Of a DNA stretch of 38,527 bases, positions 16,994 to 24,770 are shown piece after piece (position 1 is the stretch's first letter; each line of letters opens with the position of its first letter). The notes under the pieces were generated by a model. It was not told the origin of the DNA. It worked only from the letters and a program-made list of their open reading frames with translations, and ran no database searches. The stretch covers positions 1-38,527 of the forward strand of contig NZ_JAIELN010000018.1 in NCBI RefSeq assembly GCF_019753045.1. Reading direction: 5' to 3'. This stretch comes from Hyphomicrobium sp. Its GTDB lineage: Bacteria > Pseudomonadota > Alphaproteobacteria > Rhizobiales > Hyphomicrobiaceae. The translations under genes were made by a program, and so were the position numbers.

Positions 16994-17308
16994 ATGAGTG
17001 TGAGCGTAATGCGTCAAACGAGATCAGTCACTTTACGCAGGGCGAATCCCGCGCGGAGGATCGATCGTTTTCGCCGCCGTGCTTGGGTGCACCGCCGGGC
17101 GTCTCGGCAAAACGTCGAGCCCCCGTGCCCAACGCGTGAGTACTTTCCCGGTGAATTTCCTGAGCCGCCGAAATCCAAAGCGTGGGCTTTTCTACGCCGC
17201 GGCATCGGCTTGGCATCGGATTTGGTAATTCTCATTCTTGCCGCGCCGTTTTTTGCCGTTTGGTTCCTCTACCGGCTGGTCCTACGTTCAATTCGCGGGA
17301 AGGAATGA
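16994..17308 (+). CDS. Small basic membrane-anchored protein, function unknown
   Basis: 104 residues. The first 60 are strongly basic and Arg-rich (VTLRRANPARRIDRFRRRAW), followed by PCPTREYFPGEFPEPPKSK and one C-terminal transmembrane helix (ASDLVILILAAPFFAVWFLY) with a basic end. The ATG at 16994 is supported by an exact EcfG-type promoter whose -10 is 8 bases upstream, which rules out the longer in-frame TTG start at 16922. A leaderless message would explain the missing ribosome-binding site. Orientation may place the basic domain in the cytoplasm, near nucleic acid or phospholipid head groups. No family was recognised. Confidence 0.6.
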   Translation: MSVSVMRQTRSVTLRRANPARRIDRFRRRAWVHRRASRQNVEPPCPTREYFPGEFPEPPKSKAWAFLRRGIGLASDLVILILAAPFFAVWFLYRLVLRSIRGKE

Positions 17309-17343
17309 TTTCCTGAATGTGATCGGGTTCGTGTCGCAGTAGC

Positions 17344-17368
17344 GGAACACCGTGAGGACGGGTTCGTT
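17344..17368 (+). promoter_or_regulatory. EcfG-type promoter
   Basis: GGAAC (17344-17348), a 16-base spacer and CGTT (17365-17368), an exact consensus match 39 bases upstream of the ATG at 17408. With the terminator at 17716 it frames a single-gene stress unit. Confidence 0.7.
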
Positions 17369-17407
17369 TCATCTTGGCAACGGAAGAAACCAAAGGATGG
17401 ACACGCC

Positions 17408-17707
17408 ATGAAGAAACTCATTGTGGCATGCGCGTTCGCAGCGCTGATCGGTGCTGCACCGGCAATCGCAGCTGATACGTCGAACGACAATCAGCCGCCT
17501 TCGGACACGAGTTCGGGACCCGGCGTAAAGGGTGCACCGGGTAGCACGAACGGCCCTGCCATGGATGCAAACGATCCTGCTGGCAATAGCGGCGCGAGTG
17601 CAGGAGATCAGGGCATGTCACCTTCTCAGGACGCGACCGGCGTAAAGGGCGCACAAGACAGCACCAATGGCCCTTCCGACAAAAAGCCGGGCGACACATC
17701 AAAATAA
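17408..17707 (+). CDS. Small exported protein with two GVKGAxxSTNGP repeats
   Basis: 99 residues: a signal peptide (LIVACAFAALIGAAPAIAA), then an all-disordered mature part rich in Gly, Ser, Asp and Pro. Two 12-residue repeats, GVKGAPGSTNGP (39-50) and GVKGAQDSTNGP (78-89), are 10/12 identical. From memory, comparable GxKGxPGxxxGP modules occur in small exported proteins of Hyphomicrobiales; their function is unknown. Expression from an exact EcfG-type promoter suggests a periplasmic stress or desiccation role (hydrophilin-like composition). AAGGA precedes the ATG. Confidence 0.75.
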   Translation: MKKLIVACAFAALIGAAPAIAADTSNDNQPPSDTSSGPGVKGAPGSTNGPAMDANDPAGNSGASAGDQGMSPSQDATGVKGAQDSTNGPSDKKPGDTSK

Positions 17708-17715
17708 CCAGATTG

Positions 17716-17743
17716 AAAGGCCCCGGCTTCCGGGGCCTTTTTT
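17716..17743 (+). terminator. Rho-independent terminator
   Basis: An 11-bp perfect GC-rich stem (AAAGGCCCCGG at 17716-17726 with CCGGGGCCTTT at 17730-17740), a three-base loop and six T's. It ends the 17408 gene. Confidence 0.92.
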
Positions 17744-17895
17744 CATTGGTGGGACGGTAGAGCCGGGGCTCTTTCGGTCCAATCGTTAATCATGTCGGCC
17801 GCTGGCATGTCGTTTGCTGGTCATTGGCGGTCCCCCTGGCTCCATTGGGTCGGGGAGGGCCGCTTTTTCATGACCAGATGCGGGCGGAGACAGAC

Positions 17896-20235
17896 GTGTT
17901 TTTGGATAAACCTCATGCCGGGGCCATTCAGGATCGGCTTGCCTCTCAGTCCACGAAGCGCGGGATCGATGCCGCCGACATTCTCGCAGCGCTCTGGCGA
18001 CGCACGCTTTTTCTGCTGATTTGCGGGCTTCTAGGCGCTGGCTTTGCGGTGACGCTGTCGAAGTTCGTACCGCACCGGTATGTCGCCACAGCCGAGCTTC
18101 TCGTCGATCCGCGGGACCTCCGACTTCTCGACAAAGAGGTGATGCCACGGGCCGGCGAATCCGATTCCGGCATTACGGTCGTCGAAAGCCAGGTCCAGGT
18201 GCTGTCGTCGAACAGTGTTCTAAAACGAGCCATCTCGGCATTGGATCTTCAAAATGACCCGGAGTTCAACGGCACTCAAGGCAACGTTTTGACGACCGCA
18301 TTACCCGGGCTCGCGGGGTATTTGAGTTCCGAGCCGAAGGGCGACCGGGAAACGACGGCTCTGCAGACGTTGCAGCAGCGGATCGGCGTCAAGAGACCCG
18401 AGCGTACGTTCGTCATCGAGCTGTCGGTCATCTCCAACGATCCGACCAAATCGGCGCGCATCGCCGACGCGATCATCGCCGCGTATCTCGAAGATCAGGC
18501 GCAATATCGTTCGTCGAGCAATGAGGGCGCTGCCGAGGCTCTGGACTCGGGCCTCAAGGCGATGAAGGAGCAGGTCAACGCGGCGGAAGAAAAGATCGCT
18601 GCCTACAAGGCGGCTAACAACCTTGGCCTCGCAAGCGGCAAACTTGTCGTCGAGCAACAGCTGACCGATGCGAACAATCAATTGGCCCTGGCGCGAGCCG
18701 CGACGGAGCGCATCAAAGCCCAGATGGACGATATTCAGGCGTCGCGCGCTACGCCCGAGTCGATCCCGGAGATCATGGCTTCGCAGACGTTGATCAATTT
18801 GAAAAAGCAGCTCGCCACGGTGACAGCCGAGCGCGCGCGGTTTGCCGCGCAATTGATGCCGAAGCATCCCGTGATGGTGACGATGGCTCAACAGGAGCGC
18901 GCTGTCAGATCTGAGATGGATCGCGAGATCCTTCGCGTCCTTGGAAGCATCCGCCATGACTACGAACGAGCGAAGGCCAATGAGCAATCTTTGGCAGATG
19001 CCGTTCAACGTCTCAAAGGCGAAATGAACGAGGCGGCCAAGGCACAAATCGAGTTGCGCGAATTGGAGCGCAATCTCGAGGTTACACAGAGCCTTTATCA
19101 GCAGTCGGTGGCGCGATCGCGCGAGACGCGCGAGCAGTCGCGGCTCAATACGACGAACGTGCGTATCATTTCGGCTGCGATGCCGCTTCCGGCGCGCGTG
19201 TTTCCGCCTCGCGGCGTTATCCTGGCGATTCTCGGCTTTCTGGTCGGGCAGGCATTCGCTGCAGCTGCCATCTTGCTTCCTCTTGTGCGAGGTCTTTTCG
19301 AGACGCCGCGTTCCGTAGGTGCAACGGGAGCCAGCAGCGACCGCGCGATGCCGTCAGCACGCGAGCGCGATAAGGCGACTGAAATCCCGCTAAAGACGCC
19401 TCAAAATGGCAAAACGACTGCTGAGGCCGGCGTTGACACGAGTGCCGACGAAACCCCGAGAGGTGCTGCCAGGGCGCCGACGCTCGTCAAGGCGAGCAAC
19501 GGCGTTTCTAGTGAAGATGACGTGGTTCCGTTGTCGCCTCGCCGGTTGATCTGCGATATGCGCGCCGCTTCGCGGGCGGCTCAGACAGTGTGGCTACGCG
19601 ACGGCACTTCGGCAATGGCATCGCTTGCGCGCGTCGCTGCGACCTCGCCGGATACGGCGTTTGCCGATCATATTCGGACGCTCCACGGTTACCTCGGCGG
19701 CCGGGCGAGTTCAGATGCTGTGCGGACGGTTTGGTTCGTCTCCAATCATGGCGTGCCTATCAAGCCTGTCATCGCGCTCGCCTTCGCGCATGCATGTGTC
19801 GCGGAAGGCAAGAAGGTTCTGCTTGTTGACGGCGACGTTCGGACGCCCGGACTTACGCGCTTGCTGGTGGCCGATGGCTCGTTGAGCGCGAGCACAGCGC
19901 GGGAGGTGAGAGGAAAGATCAGCAAGACACGGGATCCGAACCTCGATCTGCTGATAGTCAACAACCCAGACGCTTCTTCGATCCTAGCGTCGCTGGATGA
20001 TGCAAAGCGATCCTACGATGTCGTCATCATCGATGCGCGTACTGATGCCTTGTCGCGCGATCTCGATGCCACGAACCAGGTGCTCTTCGTTTCATCCAAT
20101 CGGCCCAACGACACCGTCGCGTTCGATACGGGCGTTGACGCCCTGACGAAGGATATGCCGCGTCTCTGCGGAACGATCCTCACGGCGAAGGGTCTTGCGC
20201 GCCCCACTGCGGCGGTGGCGGTGCATGCCATCTGA
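17896..20235 (+). CDS. Wzc/GumC-type polysaccharide co-polymerase with degenerate kinase domain
   Basis: A 779-residue inner-membrane protein. Order: cytoplasmic start, TM1 (about 37-55), Wzz-type domain (YVATAELLVDPRDLRLL), long periplasmic coiled coil (about 215-420), proline-rich TM2 (PARVFPPRGVILAILG, about 433-462), a 130-residue low-complexity linker and a BY-kinase-like domain. In that domain the Walker A' (VLLVDGDVRTP, near 645) and Walker B (YDVVIIDA) survive, but the P-loop is SNHGVPIKPV instead of GxGK(S/T), and there is no C-terminal Tyr cluster, so kinase activity is unlikely. The GTG start has GGAGA five bases upstream; an ATG at 17878 is possible. It overlaps the next gene by 11 bases. 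Confidence 0.88.
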   Translation: MFLDKPHAGAIQDRLASQSTKRGIDAADILAALWRRTLFLLICGLLGAGFAVTLSKFVPHRYVATAELLVDPRDLRLLDKEVMPRAGESDSGITVVESQVQVLSSNSVLKRAISALDLQNDPEFNGTQGNVLTTALPGLAGYLSSEPKGDRETTALQTLQQRIGVKRPERTFVIELSVISNDPTKSARIADAIIAAYLEDQAQYRSSSNEGAAEALDSGLKAMKEQVNAAEEKIAAYKAANNLGLASGKLVVEQQLTDANNQLALARAATERIKAQMDDIQASRATPESIPEIMASQTLINLKKQLATVTAERARFAAQLMPKHPVMVTMAQQERAVRSEMDREILRVLGSIRHDYERAKANEQSLADAVQRLKGEMNEAAKAQIELRELERNLEVTQSLYQQSVARSRETREQSRLNTTNVRIISAAMPLPARVFPPRGVILAILGFLVGQAFAAAAILLPLVRGLFETPRSVGATGASSDRAMPSARERDKATEIPLKTPQNGKTTAEAGVDTSADETPRGAARAPTLVKASNGVSSEDDVVPLSPRRLICDMRAASRAAQTVWLRDGTSAMASLARVAATSPDTAFADHIRTLHGYLGGRASSDAVRTVWFVSNHGVPIKPVIALAFAHACVAEGKKVLLVDGDVRTPGLTRLLVADGSLSASTAREVRGKISKTRDPNLDLLIVNNPDASSILASLDDAKRSYDVVIIDARTDALSRDLDATNQVLFVSSNRPNDTVAFDTGVDALTKDMPRLCGTILTAKGLARPTAAVAVHAI

Positions 20236-21262
20236 GCTTACCCGCCGCAACTTCCTCGCCGGGGCGACGGCTGCAGGCGCTCTTCTGAGTTCGATGTCCG
20301 CGCGTGCGGGAGATCAGTCGAGGTTCGACGTCGCCGGCAATCAGCTCCGTTTCGGCGGCCGTCCCATTCGCTTGCTGGGTGTAGGCGTCGGCGATCCGGT
20401 GTACGTGCGGGGCGAACGGCCCCTCAGCGATTATGAAGTTCTTGCACGCGATTGGCGCTCAACGGCCGTGCGGATCAGCGTTCATCCCGGACATTGGCGT
20501 CATGATCGGGAGCATACACTCGCGGCGCTCGAACGCGATGTCGCCGCTGCACGAGCCGCAGGTCTGTTCGTGATTATCGATTGGCATGCGATCGGATTTC
20601 CCGGGCGTTACGCGGAGCCTGTAGATCCCAGTTGGGGCCTGCCTCTCGATGCATTTGCTTCCGATGATGTGCTGGCTCTGGATTTCTGGCGGCTTGTGTC
20701 CGAACGTTTCGGGAAAGATCCCGCTATTCTTTTCGAGCTTTGGAACGAGCCGGTTTACGACGGTAAGCTGTGGCGAAGCACCGGCGAACATTGGCCGGTT
20801 CTCAAAGCCCTCTGGGTGCGCCTGATCAACGAAATCAGATCGCGATCGGACGCGATCATCATCGTTGCCGGTGGGCGGTGGGCCCACGATCTCAAGGGCG
20901 TTGCGAATAATCTGATCGATGACGAGCGGGTCATTTATTCCTGGCATTGCTATCCGAATGAGGACCGTGGCGTCGCTTCGCGCTGGCCGGACAGCCTGGA
21001 CGGCCTCCCGGCGGTCAAACCTGTTGTCGTGACCGAGTGGGGCTTCAGCAGGGACGGCGACGATGCCATCAGAGGCACGCCGGAAGACTTCGGCGCTCCA
21101 TTTACGCGCGATGTTCTAGAACCGCTCAAGCTTCATTCAATGGCGTGGTGCTTCTCTGCCGGGGCGACGCCGAGGATGCTTGCGCCGGATGGTGTCTCAA
21201 CAACCGAGTACGGAGCGTTCGTCAAAGACTATCTGGCGCGTGCGTGGCGTCCCGAGACCTGA
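20225..21262 (+). CDS. Tat-exported glycoside hydrolase family 5 protein
   Basis: 345 residues. The N-terminus has a twin-arginine signal (TRRNFLAGATAAGALL, cleavage after SARA). The mature part is a GH5-type TIM barrel: RISVHPGHW, FVIIDWHA, the acid/base Glu175 in FELWNEP and the nucleophile Glu271 in VVVTEWGFS. GH5 enzymes are mostly beta-1,4-glucanases and mannanases. Overlap with the co-polymerase stop (ATG inside its last codons) implies translational coupling, so the enzyme probably trims or edits the polymer made by this locus in the periplasm, as endoglucanases do in cellulose and other exopolysaccharide systems. Confidence 0.9.
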   Translation: MPSELTRRNFLAGATAAGALLSSMSARAGDQSRFDVAGNQLRFGGRPIRLLGVGVGDPVYVRGERPLSDYEVLARDWRSTAVRISVHPGHWRHDREHTLAALERDVAAARAAGLFVIIDWHAIGFPGRYAEPVDPSWGLPLDAFASDDVLALDFWRLVSERFGKDPAILFELWNEPVYDGKLWRSTGEHWPVLKALWVRLINEIRSRSDAIIIVAGGRWAHDLKGVANNLIDDERVIYSWHCYPNEDRGVASRWPDSLDGLPAVKPVVVTEWGFSRDGDDAIRGTPEDFGAPFTRDVLEPLKLHSMAWCFSAGATPRMLAPDGVSTTEYGAFVKDYLARAWRPET

Positions 21263-21279
21263 TCCGAGGGCGAACAGAA

Positions 21280-22617
21280 ATGGTAACGATGAAAGGGGAA
21301 GTCGGCACCGCGGCACCGGTTGCAAGCGATCTTGCGCGGATCGTTCGTCCGTTCCTTGTGCTTGTCGTGCTGCTCGTCTACTGGATTTCATTCGAGCCGT
21401 TTCATGACCGCTCGGGCGCCGATCTCGCCGGGCCGCTCGAAGGCGGCAATATCGCCAATCAGATTGCCTTCCCGCTGCTGTTCATCGTGTTGGCGGCCTT
21501 TACGCTCGCGACGAAGCCTAACCACTTCCGCAACGTTGCCGCGTTTCCGTTCGTGGCATTCATGGTTTGGCTGCTGATCACGAATGTCGTCTCCGGCGAT
21601 CCCGCAACGGGTTTGAAGCGCGGGCTATTCGAGGTCATCTCGATGACGATTGCGGCAATGGCCGTGGGGTTGCCGCAGAGTCCGCGCCAGTTCGCAAATC
21701 AACTCGCGATCGCTGCTTTTGCCGTGCTCGTTCTTTGCTACGCGGGTGTTGCGTTCCTCCCGTCGCTTTCCATCCACTCGGCCGGCGATACATTGGAGAG
21801 AGAACTCGCCGGAAACTGGCGCGGCTTCTTCAATCACAAGAATGAAGCCGGGGCGATGATGGTCGTCCTCATCTTCTCGGGGCTGTTCATCGCCGAAATC
21901 GGCAAGCGGTGGGCCGGTTGGCTGATCGTCGGCGCAGCATCCGTGTTCCTGCTGTTGTCGGTTTCGAAGACGTCGATTGCGCTGGTGCCATTTACGCTCA
22001 TCCTAGCGGCGTTGGTCTACCGTGCGCGAAGCGGCTGGTTTCGCGCTGCCCTCGTTCTGCTGCCGCTTGTTTTCCTCAACATTGCGACGGTCGGGTCGAG
22101 CTGGCCGGGTCCAATCAGATCGCTGGTCGCCCTCGTACTTCCTGACGCCAGTTTCACGGGGAGAACGGATCTTTGGCGCTTCTCTCTAGAGCAAACAGCG
22201 GCGCATCCGATTTTCGGCTACGGCCTTGCGGGGCCATGGCGGACGAACGAGCTTATGTATCGGGATAAACTTCCGGCGGAGCCCGAGGATATCTCGGGCT
22301 GGGTCGAAGAACTTGGAACGGATTCTCACAACAGCTATCTCGAAGCGGCGCTTCAATTCGGCATTCCCGGTTTGGTATTGCTGCTGATCGCGGTGATCTA
22401 CGTTCCGCTGCGGGACTTCGGGGCCGCATCACGATTGTCGAACAATCCGGCCCTCGCGCGATATTTCCTGAGGCTGTGGATCTACGTCCTCTTCACGGCG
22501 TCGCTCGAGACCGTGCTCGTCTCGCGCAACAATCCGGTCTGGTTCATGGCTCTGATGGCGATTGTCGGGATGCATTTGCTCGCGCGTTTCCCCGTCGCCA
22601 ACGAGGATCGCCGCTGA
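21280..22617 (+). CDS. O-antigen ligase / Wzy-type polymerase family membrane protein
   Basis: A 445-residue polytopic membrane protein with about 10-12 helices. The large periplasmic loop contains TGRTDLWRFSLEQTAAHPIF and GTDSHNSYLEAALQFGIPG, the Wzy_C (O-antigen ligase/polymerase) signature with its conserved His. GNWRGFFNHKNEAGAMM is another family motif. In this locus it most likely polymerises lipid-linked repeat units at the periplasmic face. The ATG at 21280 follows GAGGG; a second ATG at 21289 is possible. It starts 17 bases after the GH5 stop, in the same operon as the co-polymerase. Confidence 0.9.
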   Translation: MVTMKGEVGTAAPVASDLARIVRPFLVLVVLLVYWISFEPFHDRSGADLAGPLEGGNIANQIAFPLLFIVLAAFTLATKPNHFRNVAAFPFVAFMVWLLITNVVSGDPATGLKRGLFEVISMTIAAMAVGLPQSPRQFANQLAIAAFAVLVLCYAGVAFLPSLSIHSAGDTLERELAGNWRGFFNHKNEAGAMMVVLIFSGLFIAEIGKRWAGWLIVGAASVFLLLSVSKTSIALVPFTLILAALVYRARSGWFRAALVLLPLVFLNIATVGSSWPGPIRSLVALVLPDASFTGRTDLWRFSLEQTAAHPIFGYGLAGPWRTNELMYRDKLPAEPEDISGWVEELGTDSHNSYLEAALQFGIPGLVLLLIAVIYVPLRDFGAASRLSNNPALARYFLRLWIYVLFTASLETVLVSRNNPVWFMALMAIVGMHLLARFPVANEDRR

Positions 22618-22626
22618 GTTTTCCGG

Positions 22627-23439
22627 TCAGGCGCGAACGCCTATTGTGTGCAAGGCTTGGTCGACCGACAGGCATGGAATTCCGCGGGCCATTGCCGCGT
22701 TCACAGCCATTTCGAGATGAGCAGGGGAGCAGCCGATCCAGCTCGGGTTTGGGGTCACGTCGTGGGTATAGAAGATGACCCATGCGTTCGTCGCGATCGC
22801 CTGGTCGAGAATTGCGTTGATCGACTGCTCGGTGCTCGTTCGATCATAGAGCTCGATCGACCGAAGCATCGCCAAATCGATGAGGCCGGAGTTCAAACCA
22901 CCGTAGATGCTTCGGCAGCTGCTGAATGTTTTGTCGAGGTCGAACTTGCGCGGGAACGAAACATTCCCAAACGGATAGGCGAAATTTTTGCTCGCAGCGT
23001 TTCCGCAAATGTCGCGGAGGGCATTGAAGCACTGTTGCGTTTCGCGCGCGAGGGCGGATCGGGTCAGGCTCTGCACTTTGACGTGGCTGTATGTGTGGCA
23101 ACCGATTTCGTGGCCTGCGCGGGCGAGCGCTTCGACATCGCGCTTATCGATGACGGTCCAATGCTCGTCCTCGGTCCCGCAGATGCCGGGCGCAATGTAG
23201 TAGGTTCCGCGTATGCCATAGCGATCAAGTATCCGCGCACCGTTCGTCCGAGCGGAATCCGGCGCATCGTCGAAGGTGAAGCTCACGATCGGATGGGTGT
23301 TCTTGGCGATGATCGGCTTCGTCGGTACGATACGCGCGAGATAGCGCGAGGCGCTTGCACAAAGTCCCGTAACGCGCTTCGGCGTTACGTCGGCGTGACT
23401 TCCTTGAACCATTCCGCTGACCCCGTTGATCCCCTCCAT
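22627..23439 (-). CDS. Polysaccharide deacetylase (CE4)
   Basis: A 270-residue NodB-fold protein. CE4 motifs in order: TFDDAP (motif 1, two Asp), IGCHTYSH (motif 2, metal His pair), FAYPFGN (motif 3) and VIFYTHDV (motif 5 His). It should remove N- or O-acetyl groups from a glycan. No signal peptide is evident, so it may act in the cytoplasm on lipid-linked units or be exported another way. The ATG at 23439 is 4 bases after the stop of the upstream glycosyltransferase gene, so the two are cotranscribed, and it is convergent with the polymerase gene. Confidence 0.9.
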   Translation of the reverse strand: MEGINGVSGMVQGSHADVTPKRVTGLCASASRYLARIVPTKPIIAKNTHPIVSFTFDDAPDSARTNGARILDRYGIRGTYYIAPGICGTEDEHWTVIDKRDVEALARAGHEIGCHTYSHVKVQSLTRSALARETQQCFNALRDICGNAASKNFAYPFGNVSFPRKFDLDKTFSSCRSIYGGLNSGLIDLAMLRSIELYDRTSTEQSINAILDQAIATNAWVIFYTHDVTPNPSWIGCSPAHLEMAVNAAMARGIPCLSVDQALHTIGVRA

Positions 23440-23443
23440 GGTG

Positions 23444-24646
23444 TCACCCGAGTTCCAGATTGGAGATAAGGTATGCCGCGGCTTGTCGCGTGGTATGCCG
23501 CTCGGCGGCGCGTCTCAGCGAAGCCCTATCGGTTGGCGTATTGAGCGCCAGCTCGATCGCGTTAGAGAGCGCTTTCTTGTCGCCGACGGGCACGAGGCCG
23601 CCGAGGCTGCCGCCTTCGAGAACTTCGCGAGGTCCGTAGGGGCAATCGGTTGAAACGACGGCGGTTCCGCAGGCGAGAGCTTCGATCAGCACGTTGCCGA
23701 GACCTTCGAACTTCGACGAGCTGACGAGCACCTCGGCTTTCAGAAGCCATTCGAATGGGTCGTTCGTTGCGCCCGCGAGCGTTACGCGATCTCCGAGTTC
23801 AAGGCGCGCGATTGTGTCTTCTAGGGCTGGCCGCATGGGGCCTTCGCCAATAATGACAAGGCGCGCGGGCGCGCGCTTCGCGAGATCGGCAAAAGCTCCG
23901 ATCAATGTCAGATGGTCTTTCTCTGGCGACAGGCGGCCGATGGCGACGAGCAAGCCTTTCTCGCGCGTTTCGGGAGTTCCCTTTCCAAGTGCTAACCGCG
24001 CAGCCGTCGGCGGATCGATGACAGCGTTCGATGTCATGACGCTGATCCGGTCAGCCGGTACGCCGAAATTCAAAATGAGGTCGCGGCGCGCGCCTTCTGT
24101 CAAGGTGAGGACGCGATCGGCTCGACTGTAGACGTATCCGGCCGCGCGGAAGGCGAGGCGGTTCTGAAGATATGGGTCGAGGCCTTTCGCAATCGAGGGT
24201 GCTGTCACTTCGCGCAAAACTAGGCGCGGGCGTGATCCCGGCGAGAGCAATCGGGTGGCGGCGTACGCCGCGACATTAGGGGCGGCCTCAGAACTGAAGA
24301 GAACAGTCGGCTGCAATCGGCTGATCGCGTTCCTGAGAAGGATGACTGCCGTTGCGAGCCGCTTTGCAGGGACGTGAACGATGCGGACGCCGTCAGCCAC
24401 GAACTGTCTCAGCCGGCCCTCGGGAACGAGAGTGAGAATGCTGACGTCAATGCCGGTTTCGAACAGGCTGTTCGCCAGCAGGATGGCGTCGCGCTGAGCG
24501 CCGCCGCCGTGGAGGGCGCGGATAAAGAATGCGACGTGCGGGCGGCAGGTCACGGCATTGACAGCAGAGGCGTCAAGCGGTCGGCCAACATCTCCTTCGA
24601 GGTTGGCATGGAAAGTGGATTTCTTGTTTGTCCCATGAAGCATCAT
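23444..24646 (-). CDS. GT4-family glycosyltransferase
   Basis: A 400-residue GT-B glycosyltransferase. The N-terminal domain starts VAFFIRALHGGGAQRDAI (glycine-rich acceptor loop); the C-terminal domain has LLVAIGRLSPEKDHLTLI, ARLVIIGEGPMRPALE and the donor EX7E motif FEGLGNVLIEALACGTAVV. It likely adds a hexose from a nucleotide sugar to the lipid-linked unit. The start is uncertain: ATG 24646 leaves room for divergent promoters against the flippase gene, whereas the longest frame begins at a TTG at 24739, only 31 bases from it. It is cotranscribed with the deacetylase. Confidence 0.88.
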   Translation of the reverse strand: MMLHGTNKKSTFHANLEGDVGRPLDASAVNAVTCRPHVAFFIRALHGGGAQRDAILLANSLFETGIDVSILTLVPEGRLRQFVADGVRIVHVPAKRLATAVILLRNAISRLQPTVLFSSEAAPNVAAYAATRLLSPGSRPRLVLREVTAPSIAKGLDPYLQNRLAFRAAGYVYSRADRVLTLTEGARRDLILNFGVPADRISVMTSNAVIDPPTAARLALGKGTPETREKGLLVAIGRLSPEKDHLTLIGAFADLAKRAPARLVIIGEGPMRPALEDTIARLELGDRVTLAGATNDPFEWLLKAEVLVSSSKFEGLGNVLIEALACGTAVVSTDCPYGPREVLEGGSLGGLVPVGDKKALSNAIELALNTPTDRASLRRAAERHTTRQAAAYLISNLELG

Positions 24647-24770
24647 GGGAGCGGTCCATGCCAAAAGCGTGCCTGAATCGACAACGAGCGGGCGCGATGC
24701 GTCGAAAATGAAAACGAGACGTGTCCCAAAATCGGGCAATTATTCAGTGGTGCAGTAAGGCTTTCCCGTA

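Noticed and set aside
18301-19047. 248-codon minus-strand frame within the co-polymerase gene
   Set aside because: It mirrors the coiled-coil region of the real protein and has low-complexity Leu/Arg composition.
22648-23469. 273-codon plus-strand frame opposite the deacetylase gene
   Set aside because: The minus strand encodes all CE4 motifs in this interval; the plus-strand product shows none and has no ribosome-binding site.
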